Shown here: one piece after another, positions 1 through 11,706 of the stretch
Position numbering within the stretch: the first letter of the stretch is position 1
Layout: each line of letters begins with the position of its first letter
Source of the DNA: Zingiber officinale
Taxonomy: Eukaryota > Streptophyta > Magnoliopsida > Zingiberales > Zingiberaceae
Length of the DNA stretch: 64,000 nucleotides
Assembly: GCF_018446385.1 (NCBI RefSeq)
Contig: NC_055988.1
Location: 164,064,209-164,128,208, forward strand
Direction of reading: 5' to 3'
The notes under the pieces: generated by a model
What the model was told of the DNA's origin: nothing
What the model saw: the letters and a program-made list of their open reading frames with translations, nothing else
The model's database searches: none
Translations under genes and position numbers: made by a program

Positions 1-596
1 TAATTCCATATTTATATAAATCCATGTATATATCACCCGTACATGGTAATATTTTTAATTCATATTAAAGTTTCTTAATACAAGTCATTAATTTGATATT
101 AAATCAAATTATATATTTCCATATATATATCATGTATACATAATAATTAACATATTATAGTTTTCTAAATATACATGTTCCATTAAATTTACATTATATA
201 TATAATATATCATTAATATTAGTCATTAATTTGATATTGAATCAAATCTCCTATATCTATCTTATAATTTTCATATTTCCATTATTTATGCTGTATACTT
301 TATATTTCCGATATTATTTATATGGATCAAATTTTCCTATATATATATCCATATATACACATAGTAATATAATTCTCATATTAAATGTTTTAGTTATTAT
401 CTACGCGTTTCTTATATACATATTATATTACATATTACATTACACGTTTATAATTCCTATATACCTATATTATATTATAATTTCTTATTTACACGTTTCT
501 AACCATATAATTTATATCATATATTTTATATTATACCTAATATATTATTTATATTTTATTTCTATATTTACTACATGTTACATACATAACATATTA

Positions 597-633
<37 letters not shown>

Positions 634-840
634 CTTATTCTTATATTTTATATTATATAATATATCCTATTATTTCCTTAATTGATTAATCCAAATTCTA
701 TAATTATATGTTAACTTAATTAATTTAAATCTATAAATAAATTCTTAATTAAATTGAATGAACCCTCTTAATTAACCATTGGTTTGCGGATATTACAATA
801 ATATTGTTTGTTTATTTTGAAGCTTTCTTTCTTTATTTAG
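1..840. repeat. AT-rich degenerate repeat region, no gene
   Basis: Very AT-rich sequence with many TATATA runs. A block reading roughly AGTCATTAATTTGATATT occurs near 84 and again near 222, about 138 bp apart, and contains short inverted arms (ATTTGAT/ATCAAAT), so this looks like decayed tandem repeats. A perfect (TA)15 microsatellite lies at 601-630. The open frame at 231-689 translates to almost only I, Y, L and F and is a by-product of AT richness. I see no gene. Confidence 0.6.
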
Positions 841-844
841 TATG

Positions 845-1111
845 TTGATAAAAATTTTATTGATGAACATAGTTCACGAACATTGCTTATGAACATTGTT
901 CACGAACATTGCTCATGAACGTTGTTCACAAACATTAACTAAACACATATGTGTTCAAGCTTGTTCATTTAGTTTAATGAGTTGTTCAAGTTTGTTTATT
1001 TAATTGATCTTTTGTGTATTAAACGAACATAAACAAATTCTTACCAAACTGAACACTAAGCTTCTTCACAAACATTCGGTTCATTTACAACTTTAGTATA
1101 AGAGTTTTATT
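845..1111. repeat. GTTCACGAACATT-rich repeat, left copy
   Basis: Dense in alternating GAACATTG and GTTCACGAAC words, followed by a distinctive stretch (ACACATATGTGTTCAA, then TTTATTTAATTGATCTT). The same order of words recurs at 9765-10130, so these are two copies of one repeat family, now separated by the hAT element at 1112-9764. The last eight bases, 1104-1111 (GTTTTATT), are the left target duplication of that hAT. The family is not identified. Confidence 0.6.
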
Positions 1112-1387
1112 CAATGTTCTAAAAAGCACGAAGCATGACGAAGCGTCGAGTCCAAGCTTCAAGCTTTATAAGCTTAAGCAAGCTTAGGACGATTTTAAGC
1201 GTAAAAAAGCATTTTTTTATTTTTAAATAAAATTTAATTATATTAAACAAATAAATAGATCAAATAAGACTTAAACATGATAAATTTAAGGTTCATGCAT
1301 AAATTTCTCACATTTTTAGAAAGGCAAAAGTCACAAAGTTTATAATATCCAGTAGTTTTCAGTTTCACAATAAAAGAACATAAAAAA

Positions 1388-2729
1388 CTAGATATTATCT
1401 AATTCCTTGTCTGATTCTAATTTGATCTCCTCATCTTCATTCATCTCATCTTCTGTATTATCTGATACAAACTCATTTTCATAGGGCTCCCCTATAATAT
1501 TAGCATTAGTGTCTCTTGTTGGCTGTAAAGTGTCAATCTCCACCTCAACTTCATCATCACAACTCTCAACTATCCAAGATTGTGCCTTGCTACCATCACG
1601 TGCAAGTAGAGTCTCTAATTTATCCTTCCCCTTCTTCTTGTTCATCAATCTTGCATTAAATTGGGCATAAACTAGATTATTCATCCTTGTAGCATCTAGT
1701 CTATTCCTTTTCTTGGTGTGTATCTAGATAAGAAAAAAATAAAAAAGTTAAGAGTAATTTATAAATTATTATACAACTATCAAATTAAAATATAACAAGG
1801 CAATTAACAATATTTTACCCCATCAAAGACACTCCAATTTCTTTTACGGTGAACTAGTAGTTAAGCCAAGGATCCTCTTTGCCATCACTTCTAAATTTGG
1901 TGTCTCATTGCCATAAAAATCCCACCAACTTACTGGAAAATATTGAAAAAGAGACAAAATATGATAACAATAATATATTAATATGAAAGGAAATCAAGAA
2001 TAATGTCAACATACCTGGATTGTAATTTTGATCATTAATATGACGTCCGCTTGTTGCTAGTTTCTTCCCAAAAGCACCTTCTTTCTGAGTGTACTTTTGC
2101 AATTCAATATTTATCACATGATGTTGCATTTCAGCTTCGGGAAAGAACTTTTCAACACAAACAATCATATTATCCATTATCAAAGGATCATCTTTTATAC
2201 TTTGATTCTTGAAGAAGTAATATGGATTCAAAAGATAAGTTGTGGTATGTTGCATTTGATTCTTGAAGAAGTAATATGGAATCAATAATGTTTAAAATCA
2301 GCAAATAATCATTCTCTTTCTTGAATGTTTTTTCGAATTTCCTCTTTTGCATTCAATATCTCTCCATACACAAAACCCATGGATGGTTTCTCCTCTCCAT
2401 CAACAAGTCTAAGAACTTTTACCAATGGAGTGAATATCCGCAAGCACAAATCCATCGAGTTCCAAAAATCATTTGGAACAACAACATCAAAAGCCTCTTT
2501 CCCCTTTTTACTCCTAGACCATTTAGTGTTAGCCCATTCATTGCTAGTCATCATATTTCTCAATTCTTGCTTCTTGTCTAGCAAACTTTGTAATGTTAGG
2601 AAAGACCTTGCAATAGTGACTACTGGCCTAACTATCTCCCTTTTTGTAAACTTTCTCATCAATGCCAAAGTCTTGTGGTGTGCATAAATGAAAATAGTGA
2701 AAGACTTTGCCTTTTTGATCACTCCATTA
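1388..2729 (-). pseudogene. hAT transposase, C-terminal part (hAT dimerisation region)
   Basis: This continues the transposase beyond the copia insertion. The frame 2722-2309 encodes FTKREIVRPVVTIARSFLTL and a block including EWANTKWSRSKKGKEAF, as in the conserved middle of plant hAT transposases. Around 2285-2210 a piece of about 30 bp (CCATATTACTTCTTCAAG) is present twice within about 55 bp, a local duplication absent from a normal hAT. Near 1925-1830 the minus strand reads WWDFYGNETPNLEVMAKRIL, the C-terminal hAT dimerisation domain. A probable intron separates this from the last exon (1388 to about 1730), which starts IHTKKRNRLDATRMNNLVY and ends in an acidic tail. The break at 2729 coincides with the copia target duplication. 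Confidence 0.75.
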
Positions 2730-2940
2730 ACTTAGAAAAGGAGGAAGAAATAATTTCTTATACAAAAGAATATGTACACGACTCTCTTGTTTATAGAGAG
2801 AATTTACAATAGAAAGGAAACTAATGAAAAGAAAATTAAATAATAAGGAAACTAATTAAAGCTAATAATTGACAAATGATCCTTTCCTATTTTTCCTAAT
2901 TTGTAGATCTTTGATTTTAATGATGACAGGATTTCCCAAC
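2730..2940 (-). repeat. 3' LTR of copia element 1
   Basis: Pairs with 7330-7542. The outer dinucleotide next to the polypurine tract has decayed (TG expected, CG seen). Confidence 0.88.
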
Positions 2941-2948
2941 GCTCCCCC

Positions 2949-4735
2949 TCAAGCTGGTTTGTAGATATCTTTCATAGCTAGCTTTCTAGTTAGCTTATCA
3001 AATTGTTTCTTGTGTAGTCCCTTCATTAATACATCAGCTAATTGTTCATTTGTTGGAAGATATGTCATGCATATTATTCCAGTGTTGATTTTTCCCTTGA
3101 TGAAATGTTTATCCACCTCTATATGCTTTGTGCGATCATGAAGAACAGGATTATGAGCTATGGAAATAGCAGCTTTGTTGTCACAATAAACCTTTATAGG
3201 AGTTGAGTAAGAAAGCTTCAATTCCTCAAGAATTCTTTTGATCCACATTACCTCACAGATTCCATGGGCAACAGTTCTGAATTCTGCTTCAACACTACTT
3301 CTGACTACCACATTTTGTTTTTTACTTCGCCACGTAACTAGGTTCCCACCAACAAAGGAACAGTTGCTTGATGTTGATCTCCTATCCATAACATTCCCTG
3401 CCCAGTCTGTATCTGTGTAGACTTCGACTTGAAGATGTCCATGTTTCTTGAATAATAAACCTCTTCTTGGAGTTCCTTTCAAATATCTTAATATCCTATA
3501 GACAACCTCGAAATGTTCTGCACCTAGTGAGTGCATGAACTTACCATGCTAACTGCGAAAGTGATATCAGGTCGTGTATGAGACAAGTAAATCAATTTTC
3601 CTACGAGTCTTTGATAAAGGTCCTTGTTCTTTACTTCATCCCTAGCAGCTTGTAACTTCAAGTTAGGCTCAATTGGAGTCTCAACCATTTTACACCCCAA
3701 CAAACCTGTTTCTCCAAGGAGATTAAGAATATATTTTCTTTGATTAACAAATATACCTTCTTTGGACCTTGCAAATTTCATTCCGAGGAAATACTTGAGG
3801 GCTCCTAGATCTTTAATTTGAAACTCTTTTGCGAGTCTCCTCTTTAGGTCTGCTAATTCTGTTTCATCATCACCGGTTAAGATAATGTCATCAACGTAAA
3901 CAATTAAAACAACAACTTTACCCCTTTTTGAATGTTTATAAAATATTGTGTGATCTGCTTGACTCTGCAAAAAACCATAACTAATAGCAGTCTTTCTAAA
4001 GCGTTCAAACCATGTTCTTGGTGACTGTTTGAGTCCATATAATGTCTTGTTTAATTTGCATACTTTTTCACTGCTAAGTCCCTTCTCAAATCCTGGCGGT
4101 AAACTCATGAACACCTCTTCTAGATCACCATTGAGAAATGCGTTTTTAATGTCAAGTTGATGTAGAGACCAATCTGAATTTACTACAAGAGATAACGGAA
4201 TTTTGATAGAGTTTATCTTAGCAACTGGAGCAAAGGTCTCTTGATAGTCAATCCCATAAGTTTGAGTGAAGCTTTTAGCCACTAGTATAGCCTTGTACCT
4301 TTCAATGCTTCCATCAATTTTACATTTTATTGTAAACACCCATTTACACCCAACTCGTTTCTTGCCTTTGGGTAGATCAACTATCTCCCAAGTGCCACTT
4401 CTCCTTAAAGCATTCATCTCTTCCATGACTGCTAAATTCCAACTTGGATCATCCAATGCTTCCTGTATATTCCTTGGAACAAACAAGTGTGAAATCCTAG
4501 AAGTGAAAGCTTTATGGTTTTTTGATAGTCTTTGGTAGGAAAGATAATTTGCAATAGGATGATTAGTGCAATTTCGAACACCTTTTCTAATTGCAATAGG
4601 AACATCAAGATCGGGAATAGTAGGTGAAGAATTAGACACAATAAGAGGAATCAAAGCTGGACTTGTGATAAGGTTACCATGAAATTTCGAAGCTAGAGCT
4701 CGATTTTTCAGACGGGTGTTGTGCAGGCTTGGCAT
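2949..4735 (-). pseudogene. copia element 1 reverse transcriptase and RNase H
   Basis: The frame 4735-3524 is the RVT_2 (copia) reverse transcriptase. It shows KRVGCKWVFTIKCK, then SLHQLDIKNAFLNGDLEE, and the catalytic YVDD in VLIVYVDDIILTGDD near 3900. A frame change at about 3530 leads into the RNase H part at 3536-2949: YTDTDWAGNVMDRRSTS with catalytic Asp, SSVEAEFRTVAHGICEVMW, and CDNKAAISIAHNPVLHDRTK. The region 5078-4674 upstream is the poorly conserved integrase-RT linker. One frameshift separates RT from RNase H. Confidence 0.88.
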
Positions 4736-5088
4736 TTGAGTCTTTATTCCTCAGATGAAATCTCTTCTTAGTATAAACTTGAAGCTCAGAAGTCAGATCA
4801 CGACGATCAGTTTGTAGTATTTCTCCCCCTGATCGAGAGTTTCCAACACTAGGCACTAGAGGTGGGTGATTATTTTCAAGATTGTCGGGAAAAATGATAT
4901 TGGGAAGTGGGTTAGAAATGTCCAAAAAATTATCTTTTTCTTCACCTGTCGTCTCTTGTAGAAAATTTTTAGAAAAATAGAGTTTTGTTTCTAAAAAGGG
5001 CACATCCATGCTCACAAAAAAAAAATTTATTTGAGGATCGAAACACTTATACCCCTTTTTGTTTAACAAGTAACCCAAGAATACACAT

Positions 5089-6377
5089 TTATAGTACGTC
5101 GTTCAAGTTTTGAACGAAATTGACATGGAACATGAATATAGATAGTACATCCAAAAATTTAGACAAATCAGAAAACAATCTAATTTCGGGAAAAAATTTT
5201 TTAAGACAATCAAGAGGTGTTTTGTACTCTAACACCTTAGTAGGCATCCTATTTATCAAATAAGAGGTTGTTAAAATTGCTTCACCCCATAAATACTTAG
5301 GAACATTCATATAAAATATTATGGCATATGCTACTTCAACTAAATGTTTATTTTTTAGTTCTACAATGTCATTTTGTTGAGGGGTATCTTGACAAGTGAA
5401 TTGATGAAAAAAACCTTTTTCATTCAAAAAATCACCCAAGTGCTCATTAAAATATTCTATTCCATTGTCAGAATGTAAAATACAAATTTTGATTTGAAAT
5501 TAGTTTTCAATCAAAGTGTAAAAATTTTTGAACAAATTTCTCACTTCCGATTTTTTATTCATTAGATAAATCCAGCATAAACGTGTATGGTCATCAATAA
5601 ATGTTACAAACCATTGTTTTTAGAAAGAGTAGTAATTTTAGATGGGCCCCAGACATCACTATGAATCAAGTAAAAAGGTTTGGAGGCCTGATAATTTTTT
5701 GGCAAATAAGTTGAACGATGAAATTTTGCAAAAAAACAAGTTTCACAATGTAAAGAAGAACAATCAATGCCTTTAAATAATTCTAGAAATAAGGTTTTTA
5801 GATAAAGAAAGCTAGGATGTCCTAGTCTATAGTATCATAGCATTATTTTATCTCGAATCGAGTTTGAACTAATACTGTTAAGGCTCTGAGCTATTTTATT
5901 ACTAACAGGTATTTTATCCAAGTAGTAGAGACCTTCAATCATCCTAGCACGCCCAATCATCATCCCCGAGTTCTGATCCTGAATTTCACAATGTGATTTA
6001 AAAAATATAATACAACGATTAGAATCTTTAGATAGTTTACTAATAGACAAAAGGTTGCAGGCTAATTTAGGAACATGAAGAACAGAATTAAGATTAAATT
6101 GTTCGGTCAATTTGATAAGTTCTTTTCCTACAATAGGTGAAAAATCGGCGATTCTAATTTTCTCGTTTCCAGAACAAGGGGAATAAGTATCAAATAGGTG
6201 AGAGCAACTAGACATGTGGTCTGTGGCTCCAGAATCTATGATCCACGGAGAGAAGTTTAAACAGGAGAGAGCTTTAGACATGTGGAGGGCTTTAGGATTG
6301 CTACCTGTTTGTGCCAAGGAAACACTAGGAATACGAGATGAGAAGTTGGATTTTATCAGCTTCAAGAGTTGATCCAT
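5089..6377 (-). pseudogene. copia element 1 protease and integrase
   Basis: The frame 6377-5835 has the aspartic protease signature WIIDSGATDHMS near 6245-6210, then the gag-pre-integrase linker (LHVPKLACNLLSISKL). A stop near 5835 and further breaks follow before the integrase core, whose C-terminal half is readable at 5439-5089 (TPQQNDIVELKN, then KYLWGEAILTTSYLINRMP). In copia elements the protease matures the polyprotein and the integrase inserts the cDNA. The region 5440-5834 keeps recognisable integrase sequence but no continuous frame. Confidence 0.78.
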
Positions 6378-6455
6378 CTACTCTTTGTTGAAGGGACCTG
6401 AGTCGGCTTCATTTGCAGTAAGAATTCCACGATTCTTCTCTTCTTGCTTGCTATT

Positions 6456-7316
6456 TTAGTTGGTAGGTTTGCCATGAATTTTCCAACATGTCTCATGTTT
6501 ATGGCAAGGCTTGTTGCAGAAATCGCACCAAACCCGTGGCTTATCATCAGACGTGCGCTGGTAATTTGCAACATTAGTAAATAAGGCAGAATTTTCAATT
6601 GACTCACTGGTACTCCTTTTTCCGAGCATGACATTCCTTTGGCTTTCTTCTCTTCTGACTTCGGCAATTACTTCACCAATGGATGGGAGAGGAAGTCTCC
6701 CAATAATCCTTCCTCGTACTTCATCAAATTCGATGTTGAGACTAGTAAGAAATTTGTAAATACGACCATCTTCCATGGTTTTCTTGTGGTGGTTGTAGTC
6801 ATCAGGAGATTTCCATTCGTATTTGTTGAAGAGGTCAAGATCCTGCCACAATCTTTTCAATGAATTAAAATATTTTGTGATAGAATCATCTCCTTGACGC
6901 ATTTCCTCCAACTTTAAAGTTAATTCAAAAACCTAAGATTGGTTACCCAGGTCAGAATACATCTGACTAACATTATCCCACAGCTCTTTTACAATAGGAT
7001 AACACATGTAATTGGTACTTATATCCTTCTCCATGGAGTTGACAAGCCATGTTATAACCATGGAGTTTTCCGCATCCCATATGGCATGCAGTGGATCATT
7101 AAGAGCCGGAGTCTTCTTGTCACCCGTGATATAACTGATTTTTCCTTGCCCACGGATATACATTCGGACAGATTGCGACTACCGGAGGAAGTTGTCACCA
7201 TTTAGGCAGATGCTGGTGATCTGGACTGAATGAGAGTTGGAATGGTGTTGCAGGGTCTCAAAAGGTTTTACCATTGTGGCAGAGATTGTAGTGGTTTTGG
7301 ACGTGACTTCTGACAT
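6456..7316 (-). pseudogene. copia element 1 gag (UBN2-type with CCHC knuckle)
   Basis: The probable start is the ATG at 7316, thirteen bases into the element past the primer binding site. A stop sits where a Trp is expected just before SQSVRMYIRGQGK. The next segment (7163-6933) and the one after it (6911-6456) form a retrotransposon gag of the plant copia type (MRQGDDSITKYFNSLKRLW). Near 6530-6490 it has a zinc knuckle, CDFCNKPCHKHETC, matching C-X2-C-X4-H-X4-C for RNA binding. The protein would form the capsid of retrotransposon particles. At least two internal stops break it. Confidence 0.8.
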
Positions 7317-7329
7317 AGCTCTGATACCA

Positions 7330-7542
7330 ACTTAGAAAATGAGGAAGAAATAATTTCTTATACAAAAGAATAGATACACGACTCTCTTGTTTATAGAGAG
7401 AATTTACAATAAAAAGGAAACTAATGAAAATGAAATTAAATAATAAGGAAACTAATTAAAGCTAATAATTGACATATGATCCTTTCCTATTTTTCCTGAA
7501 TTTGTATATCTTTGATTTTAATGATGACAGGATTTCCCAACA
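7330..7542 (-). repeat. 5' LTR of copia element 1
   Basis: Starts TGTTGGG on the minus strand and ends TTTTCTAAGT directly against the primer binding site at 7318-7329. Confidence 0.88.
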
Positions 7543-8622
7543 CATTAAATATAGGAAGTTTAGAAATTCCTTCAAGCATAAGATTTATTGTGTGAGTGGC
7601 GCATGATGTCCAAAATATATTGGGTTTTTCTATTGCTAACAATTTTGCGGCTGCCATATTATTTGAAGCATTGTCAGTCACAATTTGAACCACGTTTTGA
7701 GGCCCAACCTCAACAATACATGCATTAATAATCAAATATGTATTGGGCAGTGTGAGCATCATTTGAAGCTTCCTTCGATGAAATAAAAGTGGTACCCAAC
7801 TTACAATTCACACATAAATTCATGATGCTTCTTCTTTGCCAATTACTCCAAGCATCTGTCATAATAGAACAACCATTCTTTTTCCATTCTTCTTCTTGCT
7901 TTTTTAGAGTTTCTTTTGTTCTCTGTACCTTTTCTTTTAAAAGTGGCTCTCGTAGTTGGTATTGAGGAGGGATATAACCTGGACCATATTGTCCTAAAGC
8001 CTCAACAAATATTTTAAAACTATCATGCTCAATTGCATGGAAAGGAAATCCAGCTTCATACACCCATCTTGCTAAATATTGATGGACTTTAAGTAATCTT
8101 TTCTTAGCAATTGCATCATTAATATTTTGTTGCCTCATTTTCTTACTTGCACTCATAGAAGCATCATCTACTTTAATTGACTTTGCAAATTGGTCAATGG
8201 GTCTTAACTTGATGGACCTTTTCCTGCTTTCTTTCTCAATGATAGCTATTTCATCATTATTCATTTTCCTCCTCACGAGAATTCAAAGTCATAACCACGT
8301 CATCCATTATCTTAGATTGATTCAATACCTTCTCTAGCTTCTTAGACTTGTTCTCCTCAAGTGTCGAACGATATTTTTCTTTTTGTTCTTTGGTTGCCCT
8401 TACATATGATTTCACACATTTTCCTTTAATTCCCAAAATATGGATTTTGTGCCTATATGTTCCACCCTTTGTAACTTTACCACATAAAATACATTTAACA
8501 GAGTTAAGATTTTTTGGATCTATAAACACAGCCGTCTCTCATCCAACATTCCTGGACTCTTTTTCCAATTCGCTGTCTTTAGAATTAGAGTTAGATGCCA
8601 TCGAAGAATCATTTTGTTCCAT
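7543..8622 (-). pseudogene. hAT transposase, N-terminal part (BED finger + DUF659 region)
   Basis: The likely start is the ATG at 8622-8620 (MEQNDSSMASNSNS). A TGA soon afterwards, around 8532, interrupts the frame just before the BED-type zinc finger (CILCGKV near 8490, then spaced H and C residues). The frame 8276-7725 continues with the region typical of plant hAT transposases: EAGFPFHAIEHDSF, then CSIMTDAWSNWQRRSIMN, which holds an Asp of the catalytic core. The frame 7762-7543 carries VTDNASNNMAAAKLL and FWTSCATHTINLML, both classic hAT motifs. The coding sequence then stops at the copia insertion at 7542. Conceptually the protein cuts and pastes the surrounding element in the nucleus. 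The nonsense codon, the overlapping frames and the insertion make it non-functional. Confidence 0.8.
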
Positions 8623-9764
8623 TGATCCCTACGAAATACAAGTCCAATTGACCATCTACTCACAATCCAAATTTCTCCAAATAAAAGACAATTAACACGA
8701 ATTAAAATTAAAGTACATAAAAAAAATACTTTATTTACAGATCATGTACCAGAAAACACTAAGCAGAATCTTGATTAATCTGACAAAAAGAAAACCAGAG
8801 CAACTACCTACTAGTTTACTACAAGCCCTCTGCTGGCTGCTTCAACAAAAAGGATTGCATGATCTGGATTTGTCTTGATAATTGGTAAAACCAGAGATGG
8901 CCATGAATTCTAAAACTTAGTTAGGTGATTGCATTTTATTTCGTTTGAAAAAATTCCACCCTCATGCTTGCAACAATATGCCTAAAATTCACAGCCTCAA
9001 AGAACCTATAATCAGCAAGAACAACAAAACATTATGGCTTCTTTGTCTCGTGAGGGAATACCTATAGCTTACAAGGTTTATGACTACATAAAGGTCCCGA
9101 TTAGACAGACAATCTTACTTCCTTTCCAGATCAGAATGAGGAACTAGTTCTTCAAAGGCAGAGCACTAACCGGAACTCAAATTAGATTTACTCGATTCTA
9201 GAACAACCATCCCAAGCTCACCTCTTACCCTTTTTCGGAATTTCCAAACTAAAAAATAAGTTCTCTATGAAAATACACATCAAATCAGATAGCAAAGAGT
9301 GGTGATCGAATCGAAACCTGCTTTTGAGCGAGTTCAATAAATTGTCGGGGAGACTAACCGTGTAGAGAAGTAGAGAATGGACAGGAAACAAGAAGACAAG
9401 ACCGGACAGAAACTGTCACCCTTGCCGCCGTCACCACCACCCCACTGCCGATTTGCTTGCAAAATTTGAAGTCGATGACAAGTTGTAATACTTTCTGATC
9501 GTTGGCAGATTATGGGGTTTTCTCCTGAGAGTTAAGAGACGATCGCTTTTTATCTCTTGGTTTTCTCCAAATTTGTATTCTTATGTTCTTTAAAAATTTA
9601 CAAATCAATTAAAATTATAATAAAAAATCACACTTAAGCGCTATTAAGCACGCTTAATTCGATCAAACGTACTTTGATTGCTTTTTCTCCGCTTTTGGCT
9701 AAAGAGAAGTTTTTCTTCCTCGCTTCACGCTTTAGCGTGCTTAATGACGTTTTTTAGAACACTA

Positions 9765-10130
9765 GTTTTATTAATGAACATTGTTCACGAATGTTGTTTA
9801 CGAACATTAACGAGTTGAACACATATGTGTTCAAATTTGTTCGTTTAGTTTAACAAGTTATTCAAGCTTGTTTATTTAATTGATCTTGTGTGTATTGAAC
9901 AAGGGGAGCCTTGGTGCAATGGTAAAAGTGTTACTTTGTGACCAAAAGGTCACGGGTTCTAATCCTGGAAACAGCCTCTTGCAAAAAACAGGGTAAGGCT
10001 GCATACAATGGATCCTTCCCCGGGACCCCGCATAGTGGGAGTTTCGTGCACCGGGCTGCCCTTTGTGTGTATTGAACGAACATAAACAAGCTCTTATCAA
10101 GCTGAACATCAAACTTGTTCACGAATGATC
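9765..10130. repeat. GTTCACGAACATT-rich repeat, right copy, split by an Au SINE
   Basis: It has the same word order as 845-1111: GAACATTGTTCACGAA, then ACACATATGTGTTCAAA, then TTTATTTAATTGATCTT. It is interrupted by the Au SINE at 9901-10062, then resumes GAACATAAACAAGCTCTTA and ends near GTTCACGAATG. Confidence 0.6.
9901..10062 (+). mobile_element. Au SINE (tRNA-derived)
   Basis: The head AAGGGGAGCCTTGGTGCAAT carries pol III box A (TTGGTGCAATGGT), with box B near 9954-9965 (GGGTTCTAATCC). The Au family landmarks follow: ACAGCCTCTTGCA, GGGTAAGGCTGC, CCTTCCCCGGGACCCCGC and the end GTGCACCGGGCTGCCC. It is flanked by a perfect 15-bp target duplication TTGTGTGTATTGAAC at 9886-9900 and 10063-10077. 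A few internal bases of the consensus are missing, but it is close to full length. Confidence 0.92.
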
Positions 10131-11706
10131 AATTACAGAATTGTGCACAACCTTACTTGCATTTCAAGATGTTGCTTCCATGACTTGAATCCATTTCACA
10201 TGGTAGCAATTTTACTGTTGAACCAACATGACATGATTCGATATGGAAATTGTATCATCCCATTAGTGACTGAAACTCGACAAAATTCAAGATTCCAAAT
10301 CTTTTGCCTAAATTATTAACAAAGAGCTCATTCTAGACTTGTATTCTTAGCACTTTCTCACAATCATGTGGGAAAGCAAACTAGAAAACCCAAGCCTAAC
10401 ATGGTCTTTCTTAAAAGCTTCAAACGCTTGACCTCCTACTTTGTTAAGAAGCTGAGTCATGACTCACAAACTATCTGAGCTTAACTGACCATTGGGTTGT
10501 GCAAAGTTATATCACTGGTTGTGTCCAGAATTTGTGAATGACTTTGTATAACATCTAATGTAATATTCTTTGATCTTCCTATATATCTATGGCTGATACT
10601 ACTAGTCTAGTTAAACCTATTAGTTATCTTTAAACATGTCCATACTATGAACTTATTTTCTCTTGTTTTATCATCCACACCTCCTCCTTTGAGTAAATTT
10701 GATTTAGTAGCCACTTAAAAAGTTTAAGCTATTAAGAAAGAGATCAATCTACACTATAAACATATAGTATTTGTTACTGCTCACAAGTGTGCATGGAGTT
10801 TCAATATAAACAAGCGTATGCTTGTTGCAGCATCCATAGCAAGTAGCCACTTTTTGGTACAAATGAAAAGAATTGCAGTTTACCTCTAGATGTGTTTCCT
10901 AGTCACCTTAATGCTTCCTGTATCTCGAATATCGATTGTCTTTTTTTAATTGAAGTCAATTTTATCTTCTGAGATTCATTGGTGAATCTTTGAAGTCCTT
11001 CCACGACAACATGGACAAAATTGTGATAGGTGATCAAGTTTTGTCTCAGATCACAAGAATGTCTACAGAAAATTCATTTTTCTCAATTTGAAAAAAATTG
11101 TAATTCTCAGCATCTATAATATTTTGCCTTATATGATGGGGTTATATTTGACCATTTTCTTCTAAGTTGGCTTTTTATGACCAAGATAATACATTTGAAA
11201 ATAATGGTGAATAAAGACACCCAACATATTACTATGCTGAATGAACAAGGCAGTGCATTAGAATTTTAATTTTTGACTAAATGGATAAAGGTGATACCTT
11301 GGACTTGGCTTTTTGTAAAACAATTACCTAAATACAGGCATTGGGGTTTGGGCTTCTCCAATCAGTCTATTGAAAGAAAATAATTGACTTTCTCAGCCCT
11401 TCATTTATTGACTATGTTTGCTACATTGATGGGATTGGGCAAGAGGTATGTTCACTACATCCATTCAGATAGTGTGTTTTCTATGTGGAAAATGCAGTAT
11501 CTTATTCTGTAATAGTTTGCAATGGTCTTGCTTTCCAAGAAGATTTGCAGCTATAAACTAATTGTTGGTTGCCTTAGTGACTATTGATCTGCATTCCATC
11601 TATACATTTTGCTCTGGAGCAACTTGTTTATGATATTTTTCATATTGTTTTTTTAAAAAATATTGTATCTTGCTTTTTTACATGTATTTAATATTTCTAA
11701 ATCCAG
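10131..11706. other. Probable intron or intergenic sequence
   Basis: AT-rich with no long open frame on either strand and no recognised repeat. Its position immediately before an exon with a good CAG acceptor at 11706 suggests that at least the right part is intron of the gene whose last exons follow. Earlier exons of that gene could not be identified. Confidence 0.35.

Larger units (their letters stand above)
2730..7542 (-). mobile_element. Ty1/copia LTR retrotransposon inserted in the hAT transposase
   Basis: The LTRs are 7330-7542 (5', minus orientation, starts TGTTGGGAAATC) and 2730-2940 (3'). They differ at roughly ten of 212 positions by eye. The target duplication is CATTA (2725-2729 and 7543-7547). 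Next to the 5' LTR, the minus strand at 7329-7318 reads TGGTATCAGAGC, the initiator-Met-tRNA primer binding site. A purine-rich tract (GAGGGGGAGC) precedes the 3' LTR at 2941-2950. Domains run gag, protease, integrase, RT, RNase H, the copia order. Every block carries stops or frame changes, so the element is inactive. Confidence 0.92.
1112..9764 (-). mobile_element. hAT DNA transposon (BED/DUF659 type), split by a copia element
   Basis: The ends are imperfect inverted repeats: CAATGTTCTAAAAAGCACG at 1112 and, read on the minus strand, TAGTGTTCTAAAAAACGTC at 9764. They are bracketed by a perfect 8-bp duplication GTTTTATT (1104-1111 and 9765-9772), the size expected of hAT. Subterminal zones are rich in AAGCTT and AAGC words. 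The interior carries a minus-strand hAT transposase gene in two blocks (7543-8622 and 1388-2729), separated by the copia element at 2730-7542. Without that insert the element is about 3.8 kb, a normal autonomous hAT size. The transposase has in-frame stops and the element is presumably dead. Confidence 0.85.

Noticed and set aside
231-689. 152-codon ORF
   Set aside because: Almost only Ile, Tyr, Leu and Phe codons from TA-rich DNA, spanning a (TA)n tract; not a protein gene.
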